DNA of 49,733 nt from Sphaerimonospora thailandensis. GTDB taxonomy: Bacteria > Actinomycetota > Actinomycetes > Streptosporangiales > Streptosporangiaceae. The position numbers were made by a program, and so were the translations under genes. Numbering within the stretch: position 1 is the first letter of the stretch; each line of letters opens with the position of its first letter. Where the stretch lies: positions 1 to 49,733 of the forward strand of contig NZ_BOOG01000053.1 of the NCBI RefSeq assembly GCF_016863115.1, written 5' to 3'. The notes under the pieces were generated by a model. The model was given only the letters and a program-made list of their open reading frames with translations, searched no databases and was not told the DNA's origin. This document shows positions 42,725 to 49,733 of the stretch, piece by piece.

Positions 42725-42958
42725 TCAGGTTGTTCTCAGGCGGCGCAGAATCTGCTCCCGCCGGTTCTGCAGGTTGCCGATCAGGGCCTCCTGCTGTTCC
42801 ACGTTGGTCAGCAGAACCGCGCGCTCCGCGGGATCGGTCGGGGCGTCCCAGCTCTGCCCGATCTCCTCCCGCATCTGCACCGCCTCCCGGTGCAGCCGCG
42901 CGATCTGCGCGTCCACCTCTTCGAGCCGGCTCTTCAGCTCGGACTCGTCGTTCGCCAC
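42725..42958 (-). CDS. Small coiled-coil protein of unknown function
   Basis: 77 aa, GTG 42958 with a strong GGAGGTGATC site. The sequence is almost all heptad helix (ESELKSRLEEVDAQIARLHR and EQQEALIGNLQNRREQIL), with a short break at SWDAPTDPAER. No membrane segment, Cys or known motif. It ends 21 bp before the LuxR-type gene, so the two are probably co-transcribed. A role as partner or modulator of that regulator is possible but unsupported. Confidence 0.68.
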   Translation of the reverse strand: MANDESELKSRLEEVDAQIARLHREAVQMREEIGQSWDAPTDPAERAVLLTNVEQQEALIGNLQNRREQILRRLRTT

Positions 42959-43268
42959 GCGATCACCTCCGCCCGTTCACCTGTACGGCCGTTCGGACGC
43001 CGAGTCGTACCTCCCCGAAACACGCATCGGGGGTCGTCTCCTCACATTCCACGAACACGGGAAACTAACCGAGACCTGGGCCGACATCCCCGGCCTGAGG
43101 TGATCCCCCCCTTTCGTGCGGGAGATCCCGGAGGAAGGCATGGGGGATGTCCCCTAGCCCTCGAGAACGAGGGCCGTACGTCAATAGCACTACCCCGATT
43201 TGGTCTTCACGTCCGATGCTCCCGCCTTGATCGCTTTCTACCGTTGAAGCGCAGATAAGGGAGTGATG
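42959..43268. other. Divergent intergenic region before the MMPL gene
   Basis: Promoters for the small coiled-coil gene (minus) and the MMPL gene (plus). AAACTAAC at 43061-43068 (minus GTTAGTTT) is a partial match to the core of the A3/A4 promoter element. The stem GCCCTCG-AGAA-CGAGGGC (43157-43174) is listed separately. Confidence 0.5.
43157..43174. promoter_or_regulatory. Perfect stem upstream of the MMPL gene
   Basis: GCCCTCG-AGAA-CGAGGGC is a 7+4+7 perfect inverted repeat, 95 nt upstream of the MMPL start. Either a regulator operator or a leader RNA stem; there is no T-tract for a terminator. Confidence 0.45.
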
Positions 43269-45524
43269 ATGGAACGCCGGAAGAAGAACCTCGCCGCCTC
43301 GATCGGCGGCTGGAGTGCCCGCCACCGCTGGTGGGCGCTGCTCATCTGGATCGCGTTCGTGGCCGTCACGACGTTCGCGGGGAACGCCGTCGGCACCGAG
43401 AAGATGAAGAGTTACGAGAGCCTGAACGGTGACTCCCGCCAGGCGGGCCAGATCCTGGACGAGGCGAACTACAAGGACGTGGCGAGCGAGGTCGTGCTGG
43501 TGCAGACCCGCACGGGGTCGCTCACCGTGACCGACGCCGCCTTCCGGCGGGCCGTGATGGATGTGAAGAGTGCGATCGAGGCGACCGGCCAGGTCGAGAA
43601 CGTGCGCACGCCGTATGACGAGCAGCCGTCCCCGGTGACCGCGGACCGGCGCACCACGCTGGTCCAGTTCGACATGAAGGGCGAGGGCGCCACCGCCGCC
43701 GACCGGATCGAGCCGGTGCTCGACGCGGTGGCGGGAGTCCAGGGGTCGCACCCGGACCTGCGGATCGAGCAGGCCGGCGGCGCGAGCGCCAACAAGATGA
43801 TCGGCGAGGCGATCGACAAGGACTTCGTCCGCGCGGAGCAGCTCTCGCTCCCGATCACCCTGGGCATCCTGCTCGCCGCCTTCGGCGCGCTGCTGGCCGC
43901 GGTGGTCCCGGTCGCCCTGGCGATGACGGCCATCGTCGCCGCCACCGGCCTGCTCGCGTTCACCAGCCAACTCCTGCACGTGGACTCGGCGACCAGCAAC
44001 GTCATGCTGCTCATCGGTCTCGCGGTCGGCGTCGACTACTCGCTCTTCTACATCATGCGAGCGCGTGAGGAGCGCGCGAAGGGGCTCGGCAAACGGCGGG
44101 CCCTCGAGATCGCGGCGGCCACCTCGGGCCGTGCCGTACTGATCTCCGGCATCACGGTCGTCGTCGCCATGGCCGGCATGTTCCTCACCGGCAACGGAGT
44201 CTTCATGGGCTTCGCCGAGGGCACGATCCTCGTGGTGCTGACCGCCGTCGTCGGCTCGCTGACCGTGCTGCCGGCGCTGCTCTCGCTGATCGGCGACAAG
44301 ATCGACGCCCGGCTGATCCACGGCACGGTCCGGGTCGCCACCCGCGGCCGCGTCACCTGGCGGCGCGTGCTCGGCGTCCGCGGCGGGCAGAGCCGGATGT
44401 GGGCCGCCATCCTCCGTCCGGTGCTGCGCCACCCGCTCGTGTCCGTGATCATCGCGAGCGGCCTGCTGGTCGCGCTGGCGATCCCCGCGCTGAGCCTGAA
44501 GACCGGCCCCCAGACCATCGACGACCTGCAGGGCGACTACGCGATCGCGCAGACCTTCAAACGGATCGACAAGGCCTTCCCCGGCGGGACCGAGCCGGCC
44601 GTGGTCGTGGTCAGGGCCGACGACGTCACGACCCCCGAGTTCACCGCCAAGATCGAGGAGTTCAAGCGGCAGGCCCTGGCCACGGGTGAGGCCAACGAGC
44701 CGTTCTACGTCGCCATAAATCCGGACAAGACGGTGGCGAAGATCTCTATCGGCATCAAGGGCTCCGGCATCGACGAGGTCTCCGAGCACGCGGTCCACAC
44801 GCTGCGTGAGAAGGTCATCCCCGCCACGCTCCCCGGCGCCCACGTCACCGGTGGCACGGCCGCCTCGATGGACTTCAACGACCAGCTCAGCCGGACCATC
44901 CCGCTGGTGTTCGGATTCGTCCTGCTGCTCGCCTTCATCCTGCTGCTGATCTCGTTCCGCTCACTCGTGATCGCCATCAAGGCGATCCTGCTCAACCTGC
45001 TGTCGGTCGCGGCGGCCTACGGCGTGCTCGTGCTGGTCTTCCAGAAGGGGTACGGCGACAGCCTCCTGGGCTTCCACTCCATCGGGACGATCACCGACTG
45101 GGTTCCGCTGTTCCTGTTCGTCATCCTTTTCGGCCTGTCGATGGACTACCACGTCTTCATCCTCAGCCGCATCCGGGAGGCGTACGACAAGGGCATGCGC
45201 ACCGAGCAGGCGGTCACGGTCGGGATCACGAGCACGGCGGCCGTCGTGACCAGCGCGGCGCTCATCATGGTCGCGGTGTTCGCCACCTTCGCCACGCTGT
45301 CCCTGCTGACCTTCAAGGAGCTCGGCATCGGGCTCGCGGCGGCGATCCTGATCGACGCCACGATCGTCCGCGCGGTGCTGCTGCCGGCCTCGATGAAGCT
45401 GCTCGGCCAGTGGAACTGGTACCTGCCGCGCTGGCTCGGCTGGCTTCCCCAGCTCTCCCACGGCGAAGCGGAGATCGAGGAGGAGACGGCACCCGCGGAG
45501 CGGGAGCCGGTCCTGGTCGGCTGA
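43269..45524 (+). CDS. MMPL/RND-family membrane transporter
   Basis: 751 aa. Two halves, each with a first membrane helix, a large outer domain and five further helices. Motifs: IGLAVGVDYSLFYIMRAREE in the first half and ILFGLSMDYHVFILSRIREA in the second, the GxxxDY proton-relay motif of MMPL proteins. The C-terminal tail is acidic. ATG 43269 is chosen since AAGGGAG lies 5 nt upstream; GTG 43263 and ATG 43266 are alternatives. The family exports lipids, peptides or drugs. It is divergent from the RiPP cluster, so a role in peptide export or self-resistance is possible, but no direct evidence ties it to the cluster. Confidence 0.93.
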   Translation: MERRKKNLAASIGGWSARHRWWALLIWIAFVAVTTFAGNAVGTEKMKSYESLNGDSRQAGQILDEANYKDVASEVVLVQTRTGSLTVTDAAFRRAVMDVKSAIEATGQVENVRTPYDEQPSPVTADRRTTLVQFDMKGEGATAADRIEPVLDAVAGVQGSHPDLRIEQAGGASANKMIGEAIDKDFVRAEQLSLPITLGILLAAFGALLAAVVPVALAMTAIVAATGLLAFTSQLLHVDSATSNVMLLIGLAVGVDYSLFYIMRAREERAKGLGKRRALEIAAATSGRAVLISGITVVVAMAGMFLTGNGVFMGFAEGTILVVLTAVVGSLTVLPALLSLIGDKIDARLIHGTVRVATRGRVTWRRVLGVRGGQSRMWAAILRPVLRHPLVSVIIASGLLVALAIPALSLKTGPQTIDDLQGDYAIAQTFKRIDKAFPGGTEPAVVVVRADDVTTPEFTAKIEEFKRQALATGEANEPFYVAINPDKTVAKISIGIKGSGIDEVSEHAVHTLREKVIPATLPGAHVTGGTAASMDFNDQLSRTIPLVFGFVLLLAFILLLISFRSLVIAIKAILLNLLSVAAAYGVLVLVFQKGYGDSLLGFHSIGTITDWVPLFLFVILFGLSMDYHVFILSRIREAYDKGMRTEQAVTVGITSTAAVVTSAALIMVAVFATFATLSLLTFKELGIGLAAAILIDATIVRAVLLPASMKLLGQWNWYLPRWLGWLPQLSHGEAEIEEETAPAEREPVLVG

Positions 45525-45539
45525 TCTCCCAACCTGTAC

Positions 45540-45580
45540 GGCCCGGCGCTCGGGTGGCCCGTCCACCCCGTCGCCGGGCC
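45540..45580. terminator. Nested bidirectional terminator between convergent genes
   Basis: GGCCCGGCG (45540-45548) and CGCCGGGCC (45572-45580) are perfect 9-nt arms. The loop itself holds a stem GGGTGG-CCCGT-CCACCC. It lies in the 62-bp gap of the convergent MMPL and MBL-fold genes. No T-tract, as is common in high-GC actinobacteria. Confidence 0.7.
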
Positions 45581-45586
45581 CAGCTG

Positions 45587-46312
45587 TCATGGGGAGAACG
45601 GTTCGGCGAAGTGGGCGGGGGCGAGCACGGCGGCGCGGGCGAGAATCGCCATGCGGCTGCGGACGGCCTCCGCGGGGTCCGTGTCGTACACGTAGGTGAT
45701 CGTGGGGTCGGCGAGCTGGACGGGGTGGTGCAGCACGTCGCCGCTGATCACCAGGTCCCCCACCTCCACACACTGGTGTCCGGGTGTGTGGCCGGGGGTG
45801 TGCAGCAGGCGGATCCCGGGGAACACCTCGGCGTCGCCGTCCACGACCTCGATCAGGTCCTCGATGGGGGCCACCACCTGCTCGCGCGTCTGCCCGGAGA
45901 CCCAGTCGAGCTCGGCCCGCTGGATCAGGTGGCGGGCGTTGGGGAAGGCGGGGACACCGCCCGTGACGCAGCCGCTCGCGTGGTCGCTGTGCAGGTGGGT
46001 GAGCACGACCGCGTCGACATCGGCCGGTTCCACTCCGACAGCGGCCAGCTCCCCGCCGATCCTCCCGGGCACCGGCGCCCAGCTCGCGGCCGGCGAGTCC
46101 GTACCACCGATCCCGGTGTCCACCAGGACGGTACGGCCCGCGGCCCGCAGCAGGTAGCAGTGGAAGTGCAGCACCCACTCGGCGTCATCGGGGAAGGACG
46201 AGCCGGGAAACATCTCGGGCAGCGGCTTGCGGATCTCCGCCCCCATCGGCCCGACGGCATCACAGAGCGGGATGATCTCGACATCCGCCACGATCCTCGA
46301 CTCATGCGGCAC
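45587..46312 (-). CDS. MBL-fold metallo-hydrolase
   Basis: 241 aa from GTG 46312. The two-metal site is complete: THLHSDHASG (HxHxDH), His in TPGHTPGHQ, Asp in VISGDVLHHP, and a final His in PAHF. Overall layout (HFHCYLLRAAGRTVLVDTGI) is that of the small lactonase/hydrolase group of the superfamily; substrate unknown. The frame could extend far upstream to 47134, but that part is antisense to the methyltransferase gene. Start choice is uncertain; GTG nine codons later is an alternative. Confidence 0.88.
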   Translation of the reverse strand: MPHESRIVADVEIIPLCDAVGPMGAEIRKPLPEMFPGSSFPDDAEWVLHFHCYLLRAAGRTVLVDTGIGGTDSPAASWAPVPGRIGGELAAVGVEPADVDAVVLTHLHSDHASGCVTGGVPAFPNARHLIQRAELDWVSGQTREQVVAPIEDLIEVVDGDAEVFPGIRLLHTPGHTPGHQCVEVGDLVISGDVLHHPVQLADPTITYVYDTDPAEAVRSRMAILARAAVLAPAHFAEPFSP

Positions 46313-46402
46313 CCGACCACCGTAACGCGCGGGACCGACAGCCGTCGCGCGCGTTTCAGGCCCTGCACGCCAGGACGCCATGCGGTACGCCAATATGAGC
46401 GG

Positions 46403-47233
46403 GTGCTCGCGGACATCATCGACTACCTGATCTGCCCGCTGTGCGGGACCGCCCCGTCCCTCACCGCTGGCTCGGTCCGCTGCGCGCGAGGACACAGCTT
46501 CGACGTCGCGCGGCAGGGTTACGTCAACATGCTGACCGGATCTGCCGCGGCGGGCACGGCAGACACCCCCGCGATGGTCGCCGCCCGGGCGGAGTTCCTG
46601 TCGGCGGGTCACTACGCGCCGCTCACCCGCCGCCTCGCCGAGATCGCCGGAGCGGCCGGAGTGGTGACGGACGCGGGCGCCGGGACCGGCCACTACCTGG
46701 CCGGAGTCCTCGGCGAGGGGACCAGAGGCCGGGCGGGCATCGCCCTCGACGTGTCCAAGCACGCGCTCAAACGGGCGGCGCGCGCCCATCCCCTGATCGG
46801 CGCGGTGGCCGCCGACGTGTGGCGTGGCCTGCCCGTCCGGGACCGCTGCGTGGACGTGCTGCTCAACGTCTTCGCACCGCGCAACGCCGCGGAGTTCGCC
46901 CGGATCCTCCGCCCCGGCGGCACGCTGATCGTCGTCACACCGACCGCCGGACATCTCCGCCCTCTCGTGGAGCGGCTCGGGCTGCTCTCCGTCGACGAGG
47001 ACAAGGACCGCCGCGTCGAGGAGACCCTGGGCGGCCGGTTCGCCAGAGCCGTACAGGAGGTGATCGAGATCGGGTTGACGCTCCGCCACGCGACGGTCGC
47101 CTCGGTGGTGGAAATGGGCCCGAGCGCCTGGCACACCCGTCCCGACGAGCTGGCCGGGCGCATCGCCGACCTCCCCGACCCGGTGCAGGTGACGGCGTCC
47201 TTCCAGATCACCCAGTGGGTCGTACGACCCTAG
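46403..47233 (+). CDS. RlmA/TlrB-type 23S rRNA (guanine-N1)-methyltransferase
   Basis: 276 aa. The N-terminal zinc ribbon is CPLCGTAPS followed by CARGHSFD and QGYVNML, as in RlmA proteins. The SAM-binding fold has DAGAGTGHYLAGVL, then ALDVSKHALKRAAR and LLNVFAPRNAAEFAR. Members methylate N1 of G745 or G748 in 23S rRNA; the G748 type (TlrB) gives macrolide resistance with a second methylase. Which site applies here cannot be told. GTG 46403 fits the family N-terminus. It shares a 90-bp divergent gap with the MBL-fold gene and ends 3 bp before the converging phosphatase gene's stop. Confidence 0.88.
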   Translation: MLADIIDYLICPLCGTAPSLTAGSVRCARGHSFDVARQGYVNMLTGSAAAGTADTPAMVAARAEFLSAGHYAPLTRRLAEIAGAAGVVTDAGAGTGHYLAGVLGEGTRGRAGIALDVSKHALKRAARAHPLIGAVAADVWRGLPVRDRCVDVLLNVFAPRNAAEFARILRPGGTLIVVTPTAGHLRPLVERLGLLSVDEDKDRRVEETLGGRFARAVQEVIEIGLTLRHATVASVVEMGPSAWHTRPDELAGRIADLPDPVQVTASFQITQWVVRP

Positions 47234-47236
47234 CGG

Positions 47237-48775
47237 TCAGGGCGCGCGTAGCACGAGGATGGCCAGGTCGTCGGACATCGGCTCGGGCGCGAAATCCTGT
47301 ACGGCACGGCGGATCCGCTCGGCCACCGCCCGAGCCGACAGGTCGACGCACTCCGCCAGCAGCCTGGACAGTCCACCGTCATCGTCGAGGAGCCGGGTGC
47401 CCGACCGGCGCTCCGTCACCCCGTCGGTGACCCCCAGCAGCACGTCGCCGGGCCCCAGGTGTGCGCTCTCGGCGCGGAACTCCGCCTCCGGGAAGACCCC
47501 CAGCAGCGACTGGGGCGAGCCGACCACATCGACGGCGCCGCTCGGCCGCAGTCGCAGCGCCTCGGGGTGACCGGCGGAGACCAGGTGGATGGTGAGCCCG
47601 CCCTCGACGCGGGTGATCTCCCCGTGCAGCAGGGTCAGGAACCGGGCACGCTCCCCTTCTTCGAGGATGGCGTGATTGAGCCGGCCGACGACCGCGGCCA
47701 CGCCGTACCCCTCGCGGGCGAGCAGCCGCAGCGTGTGACGGGCGAGGCCGGTGACGGCCGCCGCCTCCGGGCCGGTGCCGCAGACGTCGCCGATGGCGAA
47801 CCGCCAGACTCCCTCACTGACCGGGAACAGGTCGTAGAAGTCGCCGCCGACCTCGTTGGTCTCGCCGGCCGGCTCGTAGATGACGTGGAAGTCGAGCCCG
47901 GGCGTCGTCGGCTCGTCGGGCGGCAGCAGGCTTCGCTGGAGCGCCCGGTTCGCCGCCGCCTGCTGGGCGTACAGGCGCGCGTTGTCCATCGCGAGCGCCG
48001 CGCGGCGACTGAGGTCCTCGGCGAGCTGCATCGCCTCGTCGGGGAACCGGTCGTGCCGGCCGAGGCACATCACCCCGAGTTGCCGCCCCCGGGCGGTCAG
48101 CGGGAAGGCCAGGGACTGCCAGCCGTCGACGTGCAGCACCACGGGGCCGTCCTCCGACGGCATCTGGGCGTCGGCGAGCCGCTCGCGCAGCCCGTCGATC
48201 TGCATCTCGTCCGCATGCCACAGGTAGGCGAGCCGCAGCGGCCCGGTGGCATGCACAGCGGTGTAGACGGCACACCAGCTCGCCAGCCGGGGCACCACGA
48301 CCTGCGCGATGATCGCGGGGACCATGTCGGGGTTCAGCGTGCCGGCCAGCAGTTCGCTCGCGTCGGCGAGGAAGCCCAGCCAGCCCGGCCCCCGCGCGGC
48401 CTCGGCGATCCACTCGTCCGCCGACTGCACCTCACCGCCCGGCAGCTTCAGCCGGGCCCAGCGGTTCCGGAGCGAGGGGGTGAACGTGACGCCCCAGGAG
48501 GCGGCTCCGGCGAGCGAGCCGAACTCGGCCTGCTCCGACTTCTCCCGCACCTCTATCTGCACGCTGTCGCCCTGATGGATCCAGACGACCTCGAACGGCT
48601 CATCCGGCGCGCCCGCCACCAGCTCGGCCGCCAGCCGCTCGGCCTCGGCGTTCACGGACATGGCAGCCCAAGCGGTCATCACCTCTCGGGTGAACCGCTT
48701 GGCGTCGGGTACGGCGGTCTCGCCCGGCGTGAAGGACGCGGCGAGGACGGCACGAGGAGAATTATTCACCGTCAT
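47237..48775 (-). CDS. GAF and PP2C (SpoIIE/RsbU-type) phosphatase with vestigial HATPase-like N-terminus
   Basis: 512 aa from ATG 48775. Residues about 1-90 resemble the start of an RsbW-type ATPase (ASFTPGETAVPDAKRFTREV, then ERLAAELV and VQIEVREKS), but the N-box Asn/His segment is replaced. Residues about 130-300 form a GAF-like sensor (WLGFLADASELLAGTLNPDM). Residues about 305-510 form the SpoIIE phosphatase, with metal Asp residues in GGDFYDLFP, FAIGDVCGTG, GVTDGVTERR and SDDLAILVL. Such proteins dephosphorylate anti-sigma antagonists. The start has no strong ribosome site; the frame extends to 48892. Confidence 0.87.
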   Translation of the reverse strand: MTVNNSPRAVLAASFTPGETAVPDAKRFTREVMTAWAAMSVNAEAERLAAELVAGAPDEPFEVVWIHQGDSVQIEVREKSEQAEFGSLAGAASWGVTFTPSLRNRWARLKLPGGEVQSADEWIAEAARGPGWLGFLADASELLAGTLNPDMVPAIIAQVVVPRLASWCAVYTAVHATGPLRLAYLWHADEMQIDGLRERLADAQMPSEDGPVVLHVDGWQSLAFPLTARGRQLGVMCLGRHDRFPDEAMQLAEDLSRRAALAMDNARLYAQQAAANRALQRSLLPPDEPTTPGLDFHVIYEPAGETNEVGGDFYDLFPVSEGVWRFAIGDVCGTGPEAAAVTGLARHTLRLLAREGYGVAAVVGRLNHAILEEGERARFLTLLHGEITRVEGGLTIHLVSAGHPEALRLRPSGAVDVVGSPQSLLGVFPEAEFRAESAHLGPGDVLLGVTDGVTERRSGTRLLDDDGGLSRLLAECVDLSARAVAERIRRAVQDFAPEPMSDDLAILVLRAP

Positions 48776-48935
48776 CGTGCATACCACATTCTCGCTTACT
48801 GGAGTAAACAAGGGGACGTCGCATTCGGCGGAACGTGACAGACTGACAAGGAGTCCGCGGCTGGATGGCTGTACGTCTTGGTCGCCGTACATGTGGGTCT
48901 TGGTCGCGTAACCCCCGCGGGGTGAAGGAGGCTAG

Positions 48936-49733
48936 ATGGCGTCCGCCAACGTCGAGGCGGCTGGGACGGAGCGGGGCTACACCGAATCCGATCTCACGCC
49001 ATTCCTGGAAACACTCGTCATGTGGCGGGACGGCAACTTCCGCAGACGGGTGCCGCACGCCCCGCCCGGTGTCCTCAGCGAGATCCGGCTACTGCTCAAC
49101 GAGATGGCCGACCGGCGCGAGCACCAGGCCAACGAGCTGGCCCGGGTCCGCCGGGAGATCGCGAAGGAGGGCAGGTTCAGCGAGCGGCTCAGCCCCGGCC
49201 CCGGCGTGGGGTTGTGGGCCGAGAGTGTGGAGGCGGTCAACGATCTGATCGACGCGCTGGTCACCCCCGTCAGCGGCGCGGCGGACGTCATCGACGCGGT
49301 GGCCAAAGGAGACCTGTCCCGCAAGATAGAACTGGACCGTAGCTCACGCGGCGAGGTCAGGCGGCTCGGCAAGGCCATCAACGGCATGGTGGACCAGCTT
49401 TCGCTGTTCACCTCCGAGGTGACCCGCGTGGCCAAGGATCTGGGCACCGAGGGCAGGCTGGGCGGCCGGGCCAACCTGAAGGGCATGGCCGGAAGCTGGC
49501 GAGACCTCACCGAGTCGGTGAACACCATGTCGGCCCGCGTCTCCGCCCAGGTGCGCGACATCGCCGAGGTCACCACCGCGGTCGCCAAGGGCGACCTCAG
49601 CCGCAAGGTCACGGTCGACGCGGTCGGCGAGATGCTGGAACTGAAGAACACCGTGAACACCATGGTGGACCAGCTGTCCGCGTTCGCGGAGGAGGTCACC
49701 CGCGTCGCCCGCGAGGTCGGCACCGAAGGCCAA
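48936..49733 (+). CDS. HAMP-repeat sensor histidine kinase, 5' part (truncated by window end)
   Basis: 266 codons open to the right edge, ATG 48936 with AAGGAGG upstream. No signal peptide or membrane helix at the N-terminus, so it is probably cytoplasmic. At least two tandem HAMP units are visible: [20 protein letters not shown], with [14 protein letters not shown], and [20 protein letters not shown], with [14 protein letters not shown]. This is the pattern of actinobacterial Nik1-like hybrid kinases with several HAMP repeats, GAF, kinase and receiver domains, which would lie beyond the edge. It is divergent from the PP2C gene with a 160-bp gap. Confidence 0.88.
   Translation, partial: MASANVEAAGTERGYTESDLTPFLETLVMWRDGNFRRRVPHAPPGVLSEIRLLLNEMADRREHQANELARVRREIAKEGRFSERLSPGPGVGLWAESVEAVNDLIDALVTPVSGAADVIDAVAKGDLSRKIELDRSSRGEVRRLGKAINGMVDQLSLFTSEVTRVAKDLGTEGRLGGRANLKGMAGSWRDLTESVNTMSARVSAQVRDIAEVTTAVAKGDLSRKVTVDAVGEMLELKNTVNTMVDQLSAFAEEVTRVAREVGTEGQ

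Noticed and set aside
1-49733. tRNA, rRNA, insertion sequences, integrase or attachment sites
   Set aside because: I looked for tRNA-like TTC arms, transposase motifs and long terminal repeats and saw none.

Overview
The window is very GC-rich, with GTG and TTG starts, short Shine-Dalgarno sites and many ATGA-type overlaps. It also carries a DUF5999-like micro-protein, a HelR-type RNA polymerase recycling ATPase, LuxR regulators with an ATPase domain, and DesK/NarL two-component pairs. This points to a filamentous actinobacterium, perhaps of the Streptosporangiales. The assignment is inferred from gene content; no rRNA or tRNA is present to test it.

Layout. (1) 1-5448, minus strand: most of a secreted RHS/YD-repeat polymorphic toxin, whose toxin tip lies beyond the left edge. 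(2) 5952-12238: a divergent Lrp/AsnC regulator and PLP decarboxylase, a remnant of a lytic transglycosylase gene, an AlbA_2/HATPase regulator, and helR. (3) 12380-20445, minus strand: a tight five-gene operon with a dynamin-like GTPase, an Hsp70/actin-fold ATPase of about 1,070 aa, a helical protein and two small membrane proteins. The first two resemble the SrfC and SrfB proteins of the SrfABC family. (4) 20868-21065: the DUF5999-like protein. (5) 21096-42958, almost all minus strand: a RiPP gene cluster. (6) 43269-49733: an MMPL transporter, an MBL-fold hydrolase, an RlmA-type rRNA methyltransferase, a GAF/PP2C phosphatase and the start of a HAMP-repeat sensor kinase.

The RiPP cluster is the most unusual part. 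It has four precursors with nitrile-hydratase-like leaders (A1-A4), with different cores rich in Ser, Thr and Cys. It also has an E1-like/YcaO cyclodehydratase, a SagB-type dehydrogenase, a LanM-like dehydratase whose LanC half has lost zinc-site residues, and a complete NHLP-type export set (C39 peptidase ABC transporter, second ABC transporter, short HlyD-like protein). The expected chemistry is azoles or azolines plus dehydroamino acids, probably without enzyme-made thioether rings. Control genes include two complete two-component pairs, a sensor kinase that has lost its phospho-accepting His and ATPase domain, and an NB-ARC/LuxR regulator. Two precursors (A3, A4) share a 26-bp promoter element at nearly the same distance from their starts. 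Two (A2, A4) share an RNA hairpin with an identical 13-nt apical sequence on unrelated stems.

Likely working model: the LuxR/NB-ARC and two-component regulators act on promoters of A3 and A4. A3-A2-export-LanM-YcaO-SagB-A1 and the downstream sensors are nearly contiguous on one strand, and hairpins around the precursor genes could set the ratio of precursor to enzyme. All functional assignments rest on motifs read by eye; no database search was run.
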